12,766 bases of DNA from an uncultured Collinsella sp. (GCA_900548515.1 URKU01000056.1:1-12766), one strand, 5' to 3'; numbered from the stretch's first letter, positions 7,155 through 12,766 are shown. Notes: a model not told the origin generated them from the sequence alone. Program-made: numbers and translations.

Positions 7155-7742
7155 ATGGACCGCTATGCCGAGGTGACCCGCAAGACGGGGGAGACCGACA
7201 TTGTCGTAAAGCTCGACCTGGACGGATGCGGCGTGTGTGATATCTCGACCGGCGTACCGTTTTTCGACCACATGCTCAACGCTTTTGGCCGCCATGGCCT
7301 GTTCGATTTGACGGTGCACGCGGTGGGCGACGTCGAGGTCGATGCGCATCATACCGTCGAGGACACGGGCATTGTGCTGGGCGAGGCGTTTTGCCAGGCG
7401 CTGGGCGACAAGGCGGGCATTACGCGCTTTGCCGACGCGGCGATCGCCATGGACGAGACGCTTGTGATGGCTGCTGTTGATATTTCGGGCCGCGGGCAGG
7501 CCTACTGCGAGCTGCCCGTGCCGACTGAGCGCGTGGGCAGCTTCGATACCGAGCTGGCCGTCGAGTTCTTCTACGCCTTTGCGCGCGATGCCAAGCTCAC
7601 GCTGCACGTGCGCGAGCTGGTGGGCGGCAACTCGCATCACATTATCGAGGCCGCCTTTAAGGCCGTGGGCCGCGCGATGCGCCGCGCCTGCGAGCTGGAC
7701 CCCCGCGTGCAGGGCATTCCCAGCACCAAGGGCTCGCTGTAA
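7155..7742 (+). CDS. hisB: Imidazoleglycerol-phosphate dehydratase (monofunctional)
   Basis: This 195-residue enzyme dehydrates imidazole glycerol phosphate to imidazole acetol phosphate using a dinuclear Mn centre. Both duplicated metal-binding His motifs are intact: DAHHTVEDTG (63-72) and NSHHIIEA (159-166); GVPFFDHML (33-41) and the C-terminal STKG are also present. It has the dehydratase only, without the histidinol-phosphatase domain found in the enterobacterial HisB fusion, so a separate phosphatase is needed. The convergent PHP gene at 10915-11826 is the obvious candidate. The start codon directly follows the hisC stop and uses AGGAGG at 7141-7146, inside the hisC end. After its stop comes an 81-base spacer with a strong inverted repeat before hisH. 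Confidence 0.97.
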   Translation: MDRYAEVTRKTGETDIVVKLDLDGCGVCDISTGVPFFDHMLNAFGRHGLFDLTVHAVGDVEVDAHHTVEDTGIVLGEAFCQALGDKAGITRFADAAIAMDETLVMAAVDISGRGQAYCELPVPTERVGSFDTELAVEFFYAFARDAKLTLHVRELVGGNSHHIIEAAFKAVGRAMRRACELDPRVQGIPSTKGSL

Positions 7743-7797
7743 CCGCCACAAAGGCAAAAACCACTACGAAGGTGCCTGTCCCCTTTGTGGTGGTTTT
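7743..7797 (+). repeat. Three-arm inverted repeat in the hisB-hisH spacer
   Basis: Two diverged copies of one arm, CCGCCACAAAGG (7743-7754) and CCACTACGAAGG (7761-7772), lie in tandem. Both can pair with a single inverted copy, CCTTTGTGGTGG (7782-7793). With flanking A and T runs the inner pairing is 16 bp (7757-7772 with 7782-7797, two G-U pairs, 9-base loop) and ends in TTTT, like a bidirectional terminator. The outer arm pairs over 12 bp with one G-U. The two folds exclude each other. The loop region GGTGCCTGTCCCCTTT resembles a palindromic motif I recall from dispersed REP-type repeats, but only one copy is in this window. It may be a mobile repeat, a terminator/attenuator, or both. The hisH ribosome site at 7811-7819 stays outside. 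Confidence 0.75.
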
Positions 7798-7823
7798 GGA
7801 CGATGAGATAAGGGAGGGGTCGC

Positions 7824-8525
7824 GTGGGCGAACCGAAGATCGTGGTGGTCGACTACCACAAGGGCAACTTGTCGAGCGTTGCGCGCGGGCTTGCGCGCGC
7901 CGGTGCCGCCGCCTGCACGTCGGACGATCCGGAGCAGATCCGCAACGCCGACGGCCTGGTCATCCCGGGCGTGGGCGCGTTTTACGACGCGATCGCCTTT
8001 ATGCGCGAGGGCGGCGAGGCGGACGCGGTGCTCGACGCCGTTGCCGCCGGAACTCCGCTGCTCGGCATCTGTCTGGGCCTTCAGTTGTTTTTTGAGCGCG
8101 GTGACGAGGGCGTGCTGGCGGACGAGGGCGCGGACGCGGACGACGATGCCTCCGAGCAGGCCGGCGGTTCCTGGGTCGATGGCTTGGGCATTATGCGCGG
8201 CTCGTGCACGCGCCTGGAGTCGAGCCGCCTTAAGGTGCCGCACGTGGGCTGGGACCAGGTGCACATGACGCCCGCCGGTGCGGCCGATCCGCTGCTCGCC
8301 GGTTTTGCTGAGGGCGCCAACATGTACTTCACCCACAGCTACGCGGTGGCAGACGACGCCGATGCTGCCGACGTTCTGGCGCGCACGCACTACACGCGGA
8401 GCTTCCCGTGTATCGTGCGCCACGGCAACGTGTGGGGCTGCCAGTTCCATCCCGAGAAATCCTCTGCGCTGGGTCAGCGCATTCTTAAGAACTTCGTGAG
8501 CATCGTCGAGGGGGCCGGCCGATGA
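7824..8525 (+). CDS. hisH: Imidazole glycerol phosphate synthase, glutaminase subunit
   Basis: HisH is the class I glutamine amidotransferase that makes ammonia from glutamine and channels it to HisF. The catalytic triad is visible: C83 in GICLGLQLFF, and H209 and E211 in CQFHPEKS. The N-terminal VVDYHKGNLSSV and the VIPGVGAF loop (46-53) are typical. At 233 residues it is about 30 longer than usual. The excess is an acidic insert near residues 92-116 (rich in Asp, Glu and Ala) just after the nucleophile elbow strand. The start is GTG at 7824, chosen because AGGGAGGGG (7811-7819) lies just upstream and the protein begins with the family pattern; no ATG fits. It overlaps hisA by 4 bases. Confidence 0.96.
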   Translation: MGEPKIVVVDYHKGNLSSVARGLARAGAAACTSDDPEQIRNADGLVIPGVGAFYDAIAFMREGGEADAVLDAVAAGTPLLGICLGLQLFFERGDEGVLADEGADADDDASEQAGGSWVDGLGIMRGSCTRLESSRLKVPHVGWDQVHMTPAGAADPLLAGFAEGANMYFTHSYAVADDADAADVLARTHYTRSFPCIVRHGNVWGCQFHPEKSSALGQRILKNFVSIVEGAGR

Positions 8526-9265
8526 TTCTGTTTCCCGCAATCGATTTGATTGGCGGCAAGGTCGTGCGCCTGGAGCGCGGCGACCGCAGCCGCTGCAAGG
8601 TATATTCCGACGACCCCGTGGCCGTTGCTCGCTCCTTTGCCGAGCAGGGCGCGAACTGGGTGCATGTCGTCGACCTGTCCGCTGCCTTTGGCGAGGACGA
8701 GGACGCGTGCGCTGCCAACTCGGCGGCGATTAAGGCCATCTGCGGCGTCGACGGTCTGTCGGTGGACGTGGGCGGCGGCGTTCGCTCGCTCGCGCGCATC
8801 GACGAGCTGGCCGGCTACGGCGCGCGTCGCATCGCACTGGGCACCGTGCTGGTGACCGAGCCGGGTTTTGCCGAGGTGGCGGCCCAAGGCTTTGGCGAGC
8901 TGCTGGTGGCAGATATTGCCGCCCGTGACGGCCAGGTCAAGGTGAATGGCTGGCGCGACGGCGCGGGCGTGGCGCTCGACGATGCCGTGGCGCAGCTCAC
9001 GGAGCTGGGCTTTAAACATCTGGTGTATACCGATATCGCGCGCGACGGTATGCAGACGGGCATCGACGTGGCAGCATATCGCCACGTGGCCGAGGTCGCG
9101 GGCTTTCCCGTTGTGGCGTCGGGCGGCATCTCGACGCTCGACGATATCCGTGCGCTCGCCGCGGTGGGCGAGGGCGCTATTGAGGGCGCCATTACCGGCC
9201 GTGCGCTCTACGAAGGCAACTTTATGCTGGCCCAGGCGCTGGCCGCCGCCCGAGGGGAGGAGTAG
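8522..9265 (+). CDS. hisA: ProFAR isomerase (phosphoribosylformimino-AICAR-P isomerase)
   Basis: HisA is a half-barrel-duplicated TIM barrel that carries out the Amadori rearrangement of ProFAR to PRFAR. Catalytic aspartates are D8 in FPAIDLIGGKVVRL and D171 in YTDIARDGMQTG. Phosphate-binding loops are VDVGGGVRS (81-89) and VASGGIST (198-205). The 247 residues match the family. It starts with ATG at 8522 in an ATGA overlap with the hisH stop, with GAGGGGG (8508-8514) upstream, so it is translationally coupled. In some actinobacteria HisA also does the TrpF reaction (PriA). I see nothing here that decides this, because no trp gene is in the window. Confidence 0.95.
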   Translation: MILFPAIDLIGGKVVRLERGDRSRCKVYSDDPVAVARSFAEQGANWVHVVDLSAAFGEDEDACAANSAAIKAICGVDGLSVDVGGGVRSLARIDELAGYGARRIALGTVLVTEPGFAEVAAQGFGELLVADIAARDGQVKVNGWRDGAGVALDDAVAQLTELGFKHLVYTDIARDGMQTGIDVAAYRHVAEVAGFPVVASGGISTLDDIRALAAVGEGAIEGAITGRALYEGNFMLAQALAAARGEE

Positions 9266-9268
9266 CCC

Positions 9269-10051
9269 ATGCTTACCAAACGCGTAATTCCCTGTCTGGA
9301 TGTTAAGGACGGCCGCGTGGTTAAGGGCGTCAACTTTGTGAGCCTGCGCGATGCGGGCGACCCGGTGGAGCTGGCCCGCGCCTACGACCGCGAGGGTGCG
9401 GACGAGGTTGTCTTCCTGGACATTACCGCCACGAGCGACAACCGCGCGACGACCATCGAGATGGCGGCGCATGCGGCCGAGGAGCTCGCTATTCCCTATA
9501 CCGTGGGCGGCGGCTTTCGCGACCTGGCGGGCATGCGCGCCATGGTTGCAGCCGGCGCCGACAAGGTGTCGCTTAACTCTGCCGCCGTGCGCGATCCGTC
9601 GTTGATTAGCCAGGCTGCCGCGGCGTTTGGCAGCCAGGCCGTGGTCGTGGCGATCGATGCCAAGCGCGTCGGTTTGCCCGGCGCATCTGGTGCCGACAAG
9701 TGGGAGGTCTTTACCGCAGGCGGCCGCAACGCCACGGGTATCGACGCGGTGGCGTGGGCCGAGGAGGCGGCCCGTCGCGGCGCCGGCGAGATCTTGCTCA
9801 CCAGTATGGACCGCGACGGCACCAAGGCCGGCTTTGACCTGGCGCTCACCCGCGCCGTGGCGCGCGCGGTGCCGATTCCCGTCATCGCGAGCGGCGGCGT
9901 GGGCACGCTCGAGCATTTTGCTGAGGGTGTGATCGAGGGCGAAGCCGACGCCGTACTGGCGGCAAGCGTCTTTCACTTTGGGACGTTCAGCATTCGCCAG
10001 GTGAAGGAGTATATGGCGTCGCAGGGCATTCCTGTGAGATTGGACTTCTAA
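9269..10051 (+). CDS. hisF: Imidazole glycerol phosphate synthase, cyclase subunit
   Basis: HisF is the TIM-barrel partner of HisH. It uses the channelled ammonia to turn PRFAR into imidazole glycerol phosphate and AICAR, the latter returning to purine synthesis. The catalytic aspartates are D11 (VIPCLDVKDGRVVKG) and D130 (VVVAIDAKR). LDITATSD (50-57), TVGGGFRD (78-85) and IASGGVGT (206-213) are the expected barrel-end loops. It has 260 residues, slightly over the usual 250-255. The ATG at 9269 lies 3 bases after the hisA stop and uses a GGGGAGGAG site inside the hisA end. It is the last gene of the H-A-F block and is followed by a 142-base spacer that is mostly one large palindrome. Confidence 0.97.
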   Translation: MLTKRVIPCLDVKDGRVVKGVNFVSLRDAGDPVELARAYDREGADEVVFLDITATSDNRATTIEMAAHAAEELAIPYTVGGGFRDLAGMRAMVAAGADKVSLNSAAVRDPSLISQAAAAFGSQAVVVAIDAKRVGLPGASGADKWEVFTAGGRNATGIDAVAWAEEAARRGAGEILLTSMDRDGTKAGFDLALTRAVARAVPIPVIASGGVGTLEHFAEGVIEGEADAVLAASVFHFGTFSIRQVKEYMASQGIPVRLDF

Positions 10052-10060
10052 TGCTGCGGC

Positions 10061-10155
10061 TTGTCCAGGCACCCGACCTTCCGGCTCCAACCCTCCTCGC
10101 GTACTTAAGTACGCGTCGTCGGGCTTGTCGCTCGGAATCTCGGGCACCTGGACAA
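10061..10155 (+). repeat. Large imperfect palindrome between hisF and hisI
   Basis: The core is a perfect 18-base palindrome, CGCGTACTTAAGTACGCG, at 10098-10115. Nearly the same centre is shared by outer arms: TTGTCCAGG-CA-CCCGA (10061-10076) pairs with TCGGG-CA-CCTGGACAA (10140-10155) except for two bases, and TTCCG (10079-10083) pairs with CGGAA (10133-10137). CCC (10091-10093) also faces GGG (10121-10123). The whole 95 bases can form one long interrupted hairpin or cruciform. There is no U-tract. I find no coding frame with support. It looks like a REP/MITE-type intergenic element or a strong mRNA structure separating hisI-hisE from the rest of the operon. Confidence 0.75.
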
Positions 10156-10193
10156 CCCTCGCCGACCGGCGATGTTTAAATTGGGGAATTGAA

Positions 10194-10523
10194 ATGAGAG
10201 AAATTACTACTCCAGCGGATCTTAAATACGACGCCAAAGGATTGATTCCTTGTGTGGTTCAGCAATATGACACCGGCGAGGTGCTTATGGTTGCTTGGAT
10301 GAACGAGGAGTCGGTGGGGTTGACGCTCAAGACCGGCACCACGTGGTTTTGGAGCCGCAGTCGCCAGGAGCTCTGGAACAAGGGCGCGACGAGCGGCAAT
10401 ATGCAAGCGGTCAAGGAGCTCTGGGCCGACTGCGATAGCGATACGCTGCTGGTCAAGGTTGACTCGCCGGGCCCGGCTTGCCACACCGGCAACCGTACCT
10501 GCTTCTTTAAGAAACTCGCGTAG
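10194..10523 (+). CDS. hisI: Phosphoribosyl-AMP cyclohydrolase
   Basis: This 109-residue zinc enzyme opens the adenine ring of phosphoribosyl-AMP to give ProFAR. Visible features are MVAWMNEE (32-39), WFWSRSRQELWNKG (51-64), the Mg-binding DCDSD (D79, D81, D83), and zinc cysteines C80, C96 and C103 (CDSD and PACHTGNRTC). It is monofunctional, not fused to HisE. I chose ATG 10194 because GGGGA (10183-10187) lies 6 bases upstream and the protein then begins with the short leader usual for HisI. An in-frame ATG at 10125 falls inside the palindrome and would add 23 residues with no family resemblance. Its first codons are more A/T-rich than the upstream genes. Confidence 0.96.
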   Translation: MREITTPADLKYDAKGLIPCVVQQYDTGEVLMVAWMNEESVGLTLKTGTTWFWSRSRQELWNKGATSGNMQAVKELWADCDSDTLLVKVDSPGPACHTGNRTCFFKKLA

Positions 10524-10568
10524 GGCGGGCGCTCGATTAGACGCTCGGCCACCAGAAAGGATTGAACT

Positions 10569-10886
10569 ATGGGTGTGCGCACCGCAAACATTCAGGATGG
10601 AAATATCGGTGAGACGCTGACAGGTCTGGCCGAGGTGATTCACGGTCGTCGTGATGCATCGCCGCAGGAGAGCTATACCGCCCGTCTGCTGACCGACGTC
10701 GAGGACGAACTGCTCAAGAAGCTTGCCGAGGAGGCGAGCGAGGTGATCATGGCCTGCAAGGATAACGATCACGATCACATCCGTTACGAGGCCGGCGACC
10801 TGATCTACCACCTACTCGTGACGCTCGAGCGCTACGGCATCACCCTCGACGAACTGGCCGGCGAACTCAATGCCCGCCGCCGCTAG
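10569..10886 (+). CDS. hisE: Phosphoribosyl-ATP pyrophosphohydrolase
   Basis: HisE removes pyrophosphate from phosphoribosyl-ATP, the second step of the pathway. It is a 105-residue all-alpha MazG-like protein. The metal-binding acidic residues are visible in LAEEASEVIMA (E54, E55, E58) and YEAGDLIYHLLV (E74, D77). The N-terminal 15 residues (MGVRTANIQD onwards) are slightly longer than in many HisE proteins. The ATG at 10569 has AGAAAGGA (10554-10561) 7 bases upstream. It lies 45 bases after hisI and is the last gene of the his operon, facing the convergent phosphatase gene 28 bases away. Confidence 0.95.
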   Translation: MGVRTANIQDGNIGETLTGLAEVIHGRRDASPQESYTARLLTDVEDELLKKLAEEASEVIMACKDNDHDHIRYEAGDLIYHLLVTLERYGITLDELAGELNARRR

Positions 10887-10911
10887 TCGTTTAAGAACGT
10901 CCCAACGACTA
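10884..10911. terminator. Small hairpin between convergent hisE and phosphatase genes
   Basis: TAGTCGTT (10884-10891) is inverted as AACGACTA (10904-10911) around a 12-base loop. It starts in the hisE stop codon and lies just 3' of the stop of the opposing gene (10915-10917). Neither strand has a T-run after the stem, so it is at best a weak bidirectional terminator. It is the only such structure in the 28-base gap. Confidence 0.35.
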
Positions 10912-10914
10912 ATC

Positions 10915-11826
10915 TTAGACGAGGGGCGTGGACTCCCATTCTCCGGTGAGGTGGGGGATGTCGAAGGTTCGATAACCGCAGTCGTAGGCGTGGGCTTGCG
11001 CTTCGCGGATATTCCAACAGATGTCACAGGCGCGGTGCGCGTCCGAGCCAAAGGTGATTGGCACCTCGGCGTGGGCGAAGCGGCGCAACAGCCCCGTCGA
11101 GGGGTAATAGTCGTCGAGGCCCTTACGCGGCGCGGCGGTCGAGACTTCGACACGGCGACCCGTGTCGTGAGCGCATTCGGCCATCTGCTCCCAAAACGGT
11201 GCCGGATCAAAATCGGGCGCAAAGCCCTCCTTCGAAAAGCGCATGACCAGGTCGGGATGGGCCATTACATCAAAGTTGAGTGAGCTTTCGCAAGCACGGC
11301 ACCAGTCGTCGACGTAGCGCTCCCACACGCCGCGCACGCCCAGGTTTTCCCAAACATGCAGGTTGGTATCGTCGTCGATCCAGCCACAAAGCGAATCGGG
11401 CGTATTGGGGCGAGCGACGCTCTCTGTTCCCGCCGTGCCCGCGGCGCCGGCCATGATATCGCCCGGGTCGCCAATCCAATGCACGCTGCCCAAGCGCACC
11501 ACGGCGCCCTGGGACCAGCGCTCAACCAAGGGTTCGCAGCCTTCGTACCAATCGCATTCAAAGCCATAGATAAAGTTGAGCTCCGGCGCAATCTGCGCGG
11601 CGAGCTTGCGGGCGTCCTCAAATGCCAGACGATGTGCCGGCAAGTCGCCCTCGACGACCTGCACCTCGCAGTTAGCATCCATGCTGGCAGGCAGGGTGAG
11701 GTGGTCAGTCGAGACCATAACGCAGCAGCCGGCGGCGGCAGCAGCGCGGACGTTGTCCTCAAACGAGGCATGGCCATCCGAAAACGAGGTATGAGTATGG
11801 CAATCGATCAGCGGGCAAGCAGACAT
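10915..11826 (-). CDS. hisK: PHP-family phosphatase, probable histidinol-phosphatase
   Basis: This 303-residue protein has all PHP-domain metal motifs: DCHTHTSFSDG (H10, H12), STDH (D41, H42), YGFECDWYEG (E90), GSVHWIG (H116), AHPDL (H190) and FGSDAHR (D262, H264). PHP histidinol-phosphatases (HisJ/HisK type) hydrolyse histidinol phosphate to histidinol, the one step with no enzyme in the adjacent operon, since its HisB lacks the phosphatase domain. Length, motif order and GSVHW fit that family. Other PHP phosphoesterases are possible. I chose the ATG at 11826-11824 because AAAGGAG precedes it by 5 bases on the minus strand and the protein then begins just before the first metal motif; the open frame upstream (to 11946) has no PHP content. 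Residues 118-150 are an Ala/Gly-rich insertion between metal motifs. It converges on hisE and is transcribed separately. Confidence 0.82.
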   Translation of the reverse strand: MSACPLIDCHTHTSFSDGHASFEDNVRAAAAAGCCVMVSTDHLTLPASMDANCEVQVVEGDLPAHRLAFEDARKLAAQIAPELNFIYGFECDWYEGCEPLVERWSQGAVVRLGSVHWIGDPGDIMAGAAGTAGTESVARPNTPDSLCGWIDDDTNLHVWENLGVRGVWERYVDDWCRACESSLNFDVMAHPDLVMRFSKEGFAPDFDPAPFWEQMAECAHDTGRRVEVSTAAPRKGLDDYYPSTGLLRRFAHAEVPITFGSDAHRACDICWNIREAQAHAYDCGYRTFDIPHLTGEWESTPLV

Positions 11827-11858
11827 GGCGACTCCTTTGCATTCGGCGAATCCGCTCC

Positions 11859-11864
11859 ATTGTA
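11859..11864 (-). promoter_or_regulatory. Possible -10 element of the phosphatase gene
   Basis: On the minus strand TACAAT (11864 to 11859) matches the -10 consensus at five of six positions and lies 32 bases before the start codon, leaving a leader of about 25 bases that contains the ribosome site. No convincing -35 hexamer is seen 16-18 bases further upstream (CAACGC is the best). Confidence 0.4.
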
Positions 11865-11959
11865 ATGGCGCGACCCCTGACGCGTTGGGCACGCCGAGGG
11901 TCGAAATCGACTGGAAAGGGCAGGCGGCGCGCAAGGGCTGCCGCACGACATCGACCCTG

Positions 11960-12037
11960 CCTCAAAACGTGTACGTCAGCCTCCAAAACCGACAAAAAAT
12001 GACATGTTTGGAGGCTGACGTACATGTTTGGATGAGG
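11960..12037. repeat. 23-bp inverted repeat with nested direct repeats in the divergent spacer
   Basis: Bases 11965-11987 and 12007-12029 are inverted copies identical at 22 of 23 positions (one G-U), around a 19-base A-rich loop. The stem core includes TGTACGTCAGCCTCCAAA. After a 3-base bulge it extends by CCTCA (11960-11964) with TGAGG (12033-12037). ACATGTTTGGA occurs twice in direct orientation (12002-12012 and 12022-12032). It lies in the 309-base region (11827-12135) between the divergent phosphatase and LarC-like genes. The rest of that region holds only candidate promoters and ribosome sites. It could be a bidirectional operator, a structured RNA or a dispersed repeat; the sequence alone does not decide. 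Confidence 0.75.
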
Positions 12038-12081
12038 GCGAGGACGGCGACGGACGAAAGTCACGCCTGTGCCACGTCCGA

Positions 12082-12092
12082 TGTGCTAGCGT
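12082..12092 (+). promoter_or_regulatory. Possible extended -10 for the LarC-like gene
   Basis: TGTGCTAGCGT resembles an extended -10 (TGN near TANNNT) with TAGCGT as the hexamer, 43 bases before the chosen start at 12136. No good -35 is seen at the usual distance. It is supported by position only and by a partial consensus match. Confidence 0.25.
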
Positions 12093-12135
12093 TTGGATGA
12101 ACAAAACGAGCCCGTGCGGAAAGGAGCCGGACCGT

Positions 12136-12621
12136 ATGCAATGCGATAGCACATCTCCGCTGTCTCGCGAGACCGATGCGCCCGAAACCATCGTCAAGCT
12201 GGAATGCGATATCGATGACGCGTCGCCCGAGGTGCTTGCCTACGCCGCCGACCGTCTGCGCGGGGCAGGCGCCCGCGAGGTGCACTGGCTGCCGCTCTAT
12301 TGCAAAAAAGGACGCCCCGGCTGGCAGCTGCAAGTGATTTGCTCGCATGAGGATATCGAACGCCTGCAGACGATTATCTTTTTGGAAACCACGACCAACG
12401 GCATTCGTCGCCAGGTCATGGAACGCGTCTGCCTGCCACGCCGCTTTGAGCAGGTGACGACGCCATGGGGCGAGGTGTCCGTCAAGGTGGCCACCCTGCC
12501 CGACGGCAGCGAGCGTGCAGCGCCCGAGTACGAGGACTGCGCCCGCCTTGCCCGCGAGCACGGTGTGCCGCTCCAGCGCGTGATGCAGGCGGCACAAGCC
12601 GCGGCACTGCGATTTGAGTAA
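12136..12621 (+). CDS. LarC C-terminal domain protein (nickel-pincer cofactor, DUF111)
   Basis: This 161-residue protein matches the C-terminal (LarC2) half of LarC, the CTP-dependent enzyme that inserts nickel into the pincer cofactor of lactate racemase and related enzymes. Family motifs in order are LECDIDDASPEVLAY (22-36), LYCKKGRPGWQL (54-65), FLETTTNGIRR (82-92), GEVSVKVA (112-119) and APEYEDCARLA (129-139). A full LarC is about 400 residues; the N-terminal half is absent, and no sequence like it lies upstream. In lactobacilli larC is split as larC1/larC2 joined by frameshifting, so a separate C-terminal gene has a precedent, but here larC1 is not adjacent. I chose ATG 12136 because AAGGAG (12121-12126) lies 9 bases upstream; an earlier ATG at 12097 has no such site. 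Family strong; role without LarC1 unclear. Confidence 0.82.
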   Translation: MQCDSTSPLSRETDAPETIVKLECDIDDASPEVLAYAADRLRGAGAREVHWLPLYCKKGRPGWQLQVICSHEDIERLQTIIFLETTTNGIRRQVMERVCLPRRFEQVTTPWGEVSVKVATLPDGSERAAPEYEDCARLAREHGVPLQRVMQAAQAAALRFE

Positions 12622-12681
12622 CGCGGCCGGTGGCGACATCCTGCGCCCAGCCATATCAACCCCATTCGAAAGGATCTCCCC

Positions 12682-12766
12682 ATGAAATACCTCATCGCCT
12701 CCGACATCCATGGCTCGGCATATTGGACCGAGCGCCTGGTCGCCGCCATCGAGTCCGAGCAGCCCG
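12682..12766 (+). CDS. YfcE-like metallophosphodiesterase, N-terminal fragment
   Basis: The first 28 codons of a gene that runs off the right edge. The start MKYLIASDIHGS carries the calcineurin-like metallophosphoesterase motif I (DxH, D8 and H10) and resembles E. coli YfcE (MKLMFASDIHGS), a small phosphodiesterase active on artificial substrates and of uncertain natural role. The ATG at 12682 has GAAAGGA (12668-12674) upstream. It follows the LarC-like gene by 60 bases in the same direction and may be cotranscribed with it; no hairpin is obvious between them. Confidence 0.75.
   Translation, partial: MKYLIASDIHGSAYWTERLVAAIESEQP

Noticed and set aside
7743..7823. A CRISPR-like or tandem array in the hisB-hisH spacer
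   Set aside because: There are only two diverged 12-base direct copies plus one inverted copy, with no regular spacers; it is an inverted-repeat element.
10159..10176. Small hairpin TCGCC/GGCGA followed by TGTTT before hisI
   Set aside because: The stem is only 5 bp and the T-stretch is interrupted; it is too weak to call a terminator next to the much larger palindrome.
10125..10193. Longer HisI start at an ATG at 10125
   Set aside because: It would run through the right arm of the palindrome, has no ribosome site and adds residues unlike HisI; ATG 10194 has GGGGA at proper spacing.
8474..10237. A 587-codon minus-strand open frame across hisA, hisF and the hisF-hisI palindrome
   Set aside because: It is a shadow of high-GC codon usage; its product is an unstructured-looking Arg/His/Ala-rich string with no family features.
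11827..11946. N-terminal extension of the PHP phosphatase to a start at 11946
   Set aside because: The first PHP metal motif begins right after the ATG at 11826, which has AAAGGAG upstream; the extra 40 residues show no family similarity and cover the likely promoter.

Overview
The window looks like chromosomal DNA of a high-GC actinobacterium of the class Coriobacteriia, most likely Collinsella or a close relative. This is inferred from the gene repertoire, the strong preference for G or C at third codon positions, and the resemblance of several proteins to what I recall from Collinsella. No 16S or other marker gene is present to prove it.

Layout. Bases 1-1690 hold the end of a mannose-family sugar phosphotransferase (PTS) operon: the tail of IIB, then complete IIC and IID. 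A hairpin terminator follows at 1723-1756. A TIM-barrel sugar epimerase/isomerase resembling fructoselysine 3-epimerase (FrlC) lies at 1774-2610. Bases 2780-10886 are a long histidine biosynthesis operon on the + strand, in the order hisZ-hisG (one fused gene), hisD, hisC, hisB, hisH, hisA, hisF, hisI, hisE. A convergent gene at 10915-11826 encodes a PHP-family phosphatase that is probably the histidinol-phosphatase missing from the operon. With it, every enzymatic step from PRPP and ATP to L-histidine is encoded in about 9 kb. A structured divergent intergenic region follows, then a stand-alone LarC C-terminal domain protein (nickel-pincer cofactor synthesis) at 12136-12621, and the start of a YfcE-like phosphodiesterase at the right edge.

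How the genes work together. HisZG condenses ATP with PRPP. HisE and HisI hydrolyse and open the adenine ring, HisA isomerises, HisH/HisF form IGP and release AICAR, HisB dehydrates, HisC transaminates, the PHP phosphatase dephosphorylates, and HisD oxidises histidinol to histidine. The operon consists of tightly packed blocks (D-C-B, H-A-F) separated by spacers that each carry a predicted hairpin or palindrome: 4525-4553, 7743-7797 and 10061-10155.

The main points of interest are the hisZ-hisG fusion with a cysteine-rich loop in its HisG half, three long inverted-repeat elements in intergenic DNA (between hisB and hisH, between hisF and hisI, and between the phosphatase gene and larC), the LarC C-terminal domain without its N-terminal partner, and the FrlC-like gene beside a mannose-family PTS. 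I saw no rRNA, tRNA, CRISPR array, insertion sequence or phage gene, and nothing that amounts to a clearly undescribed multi-gene system.
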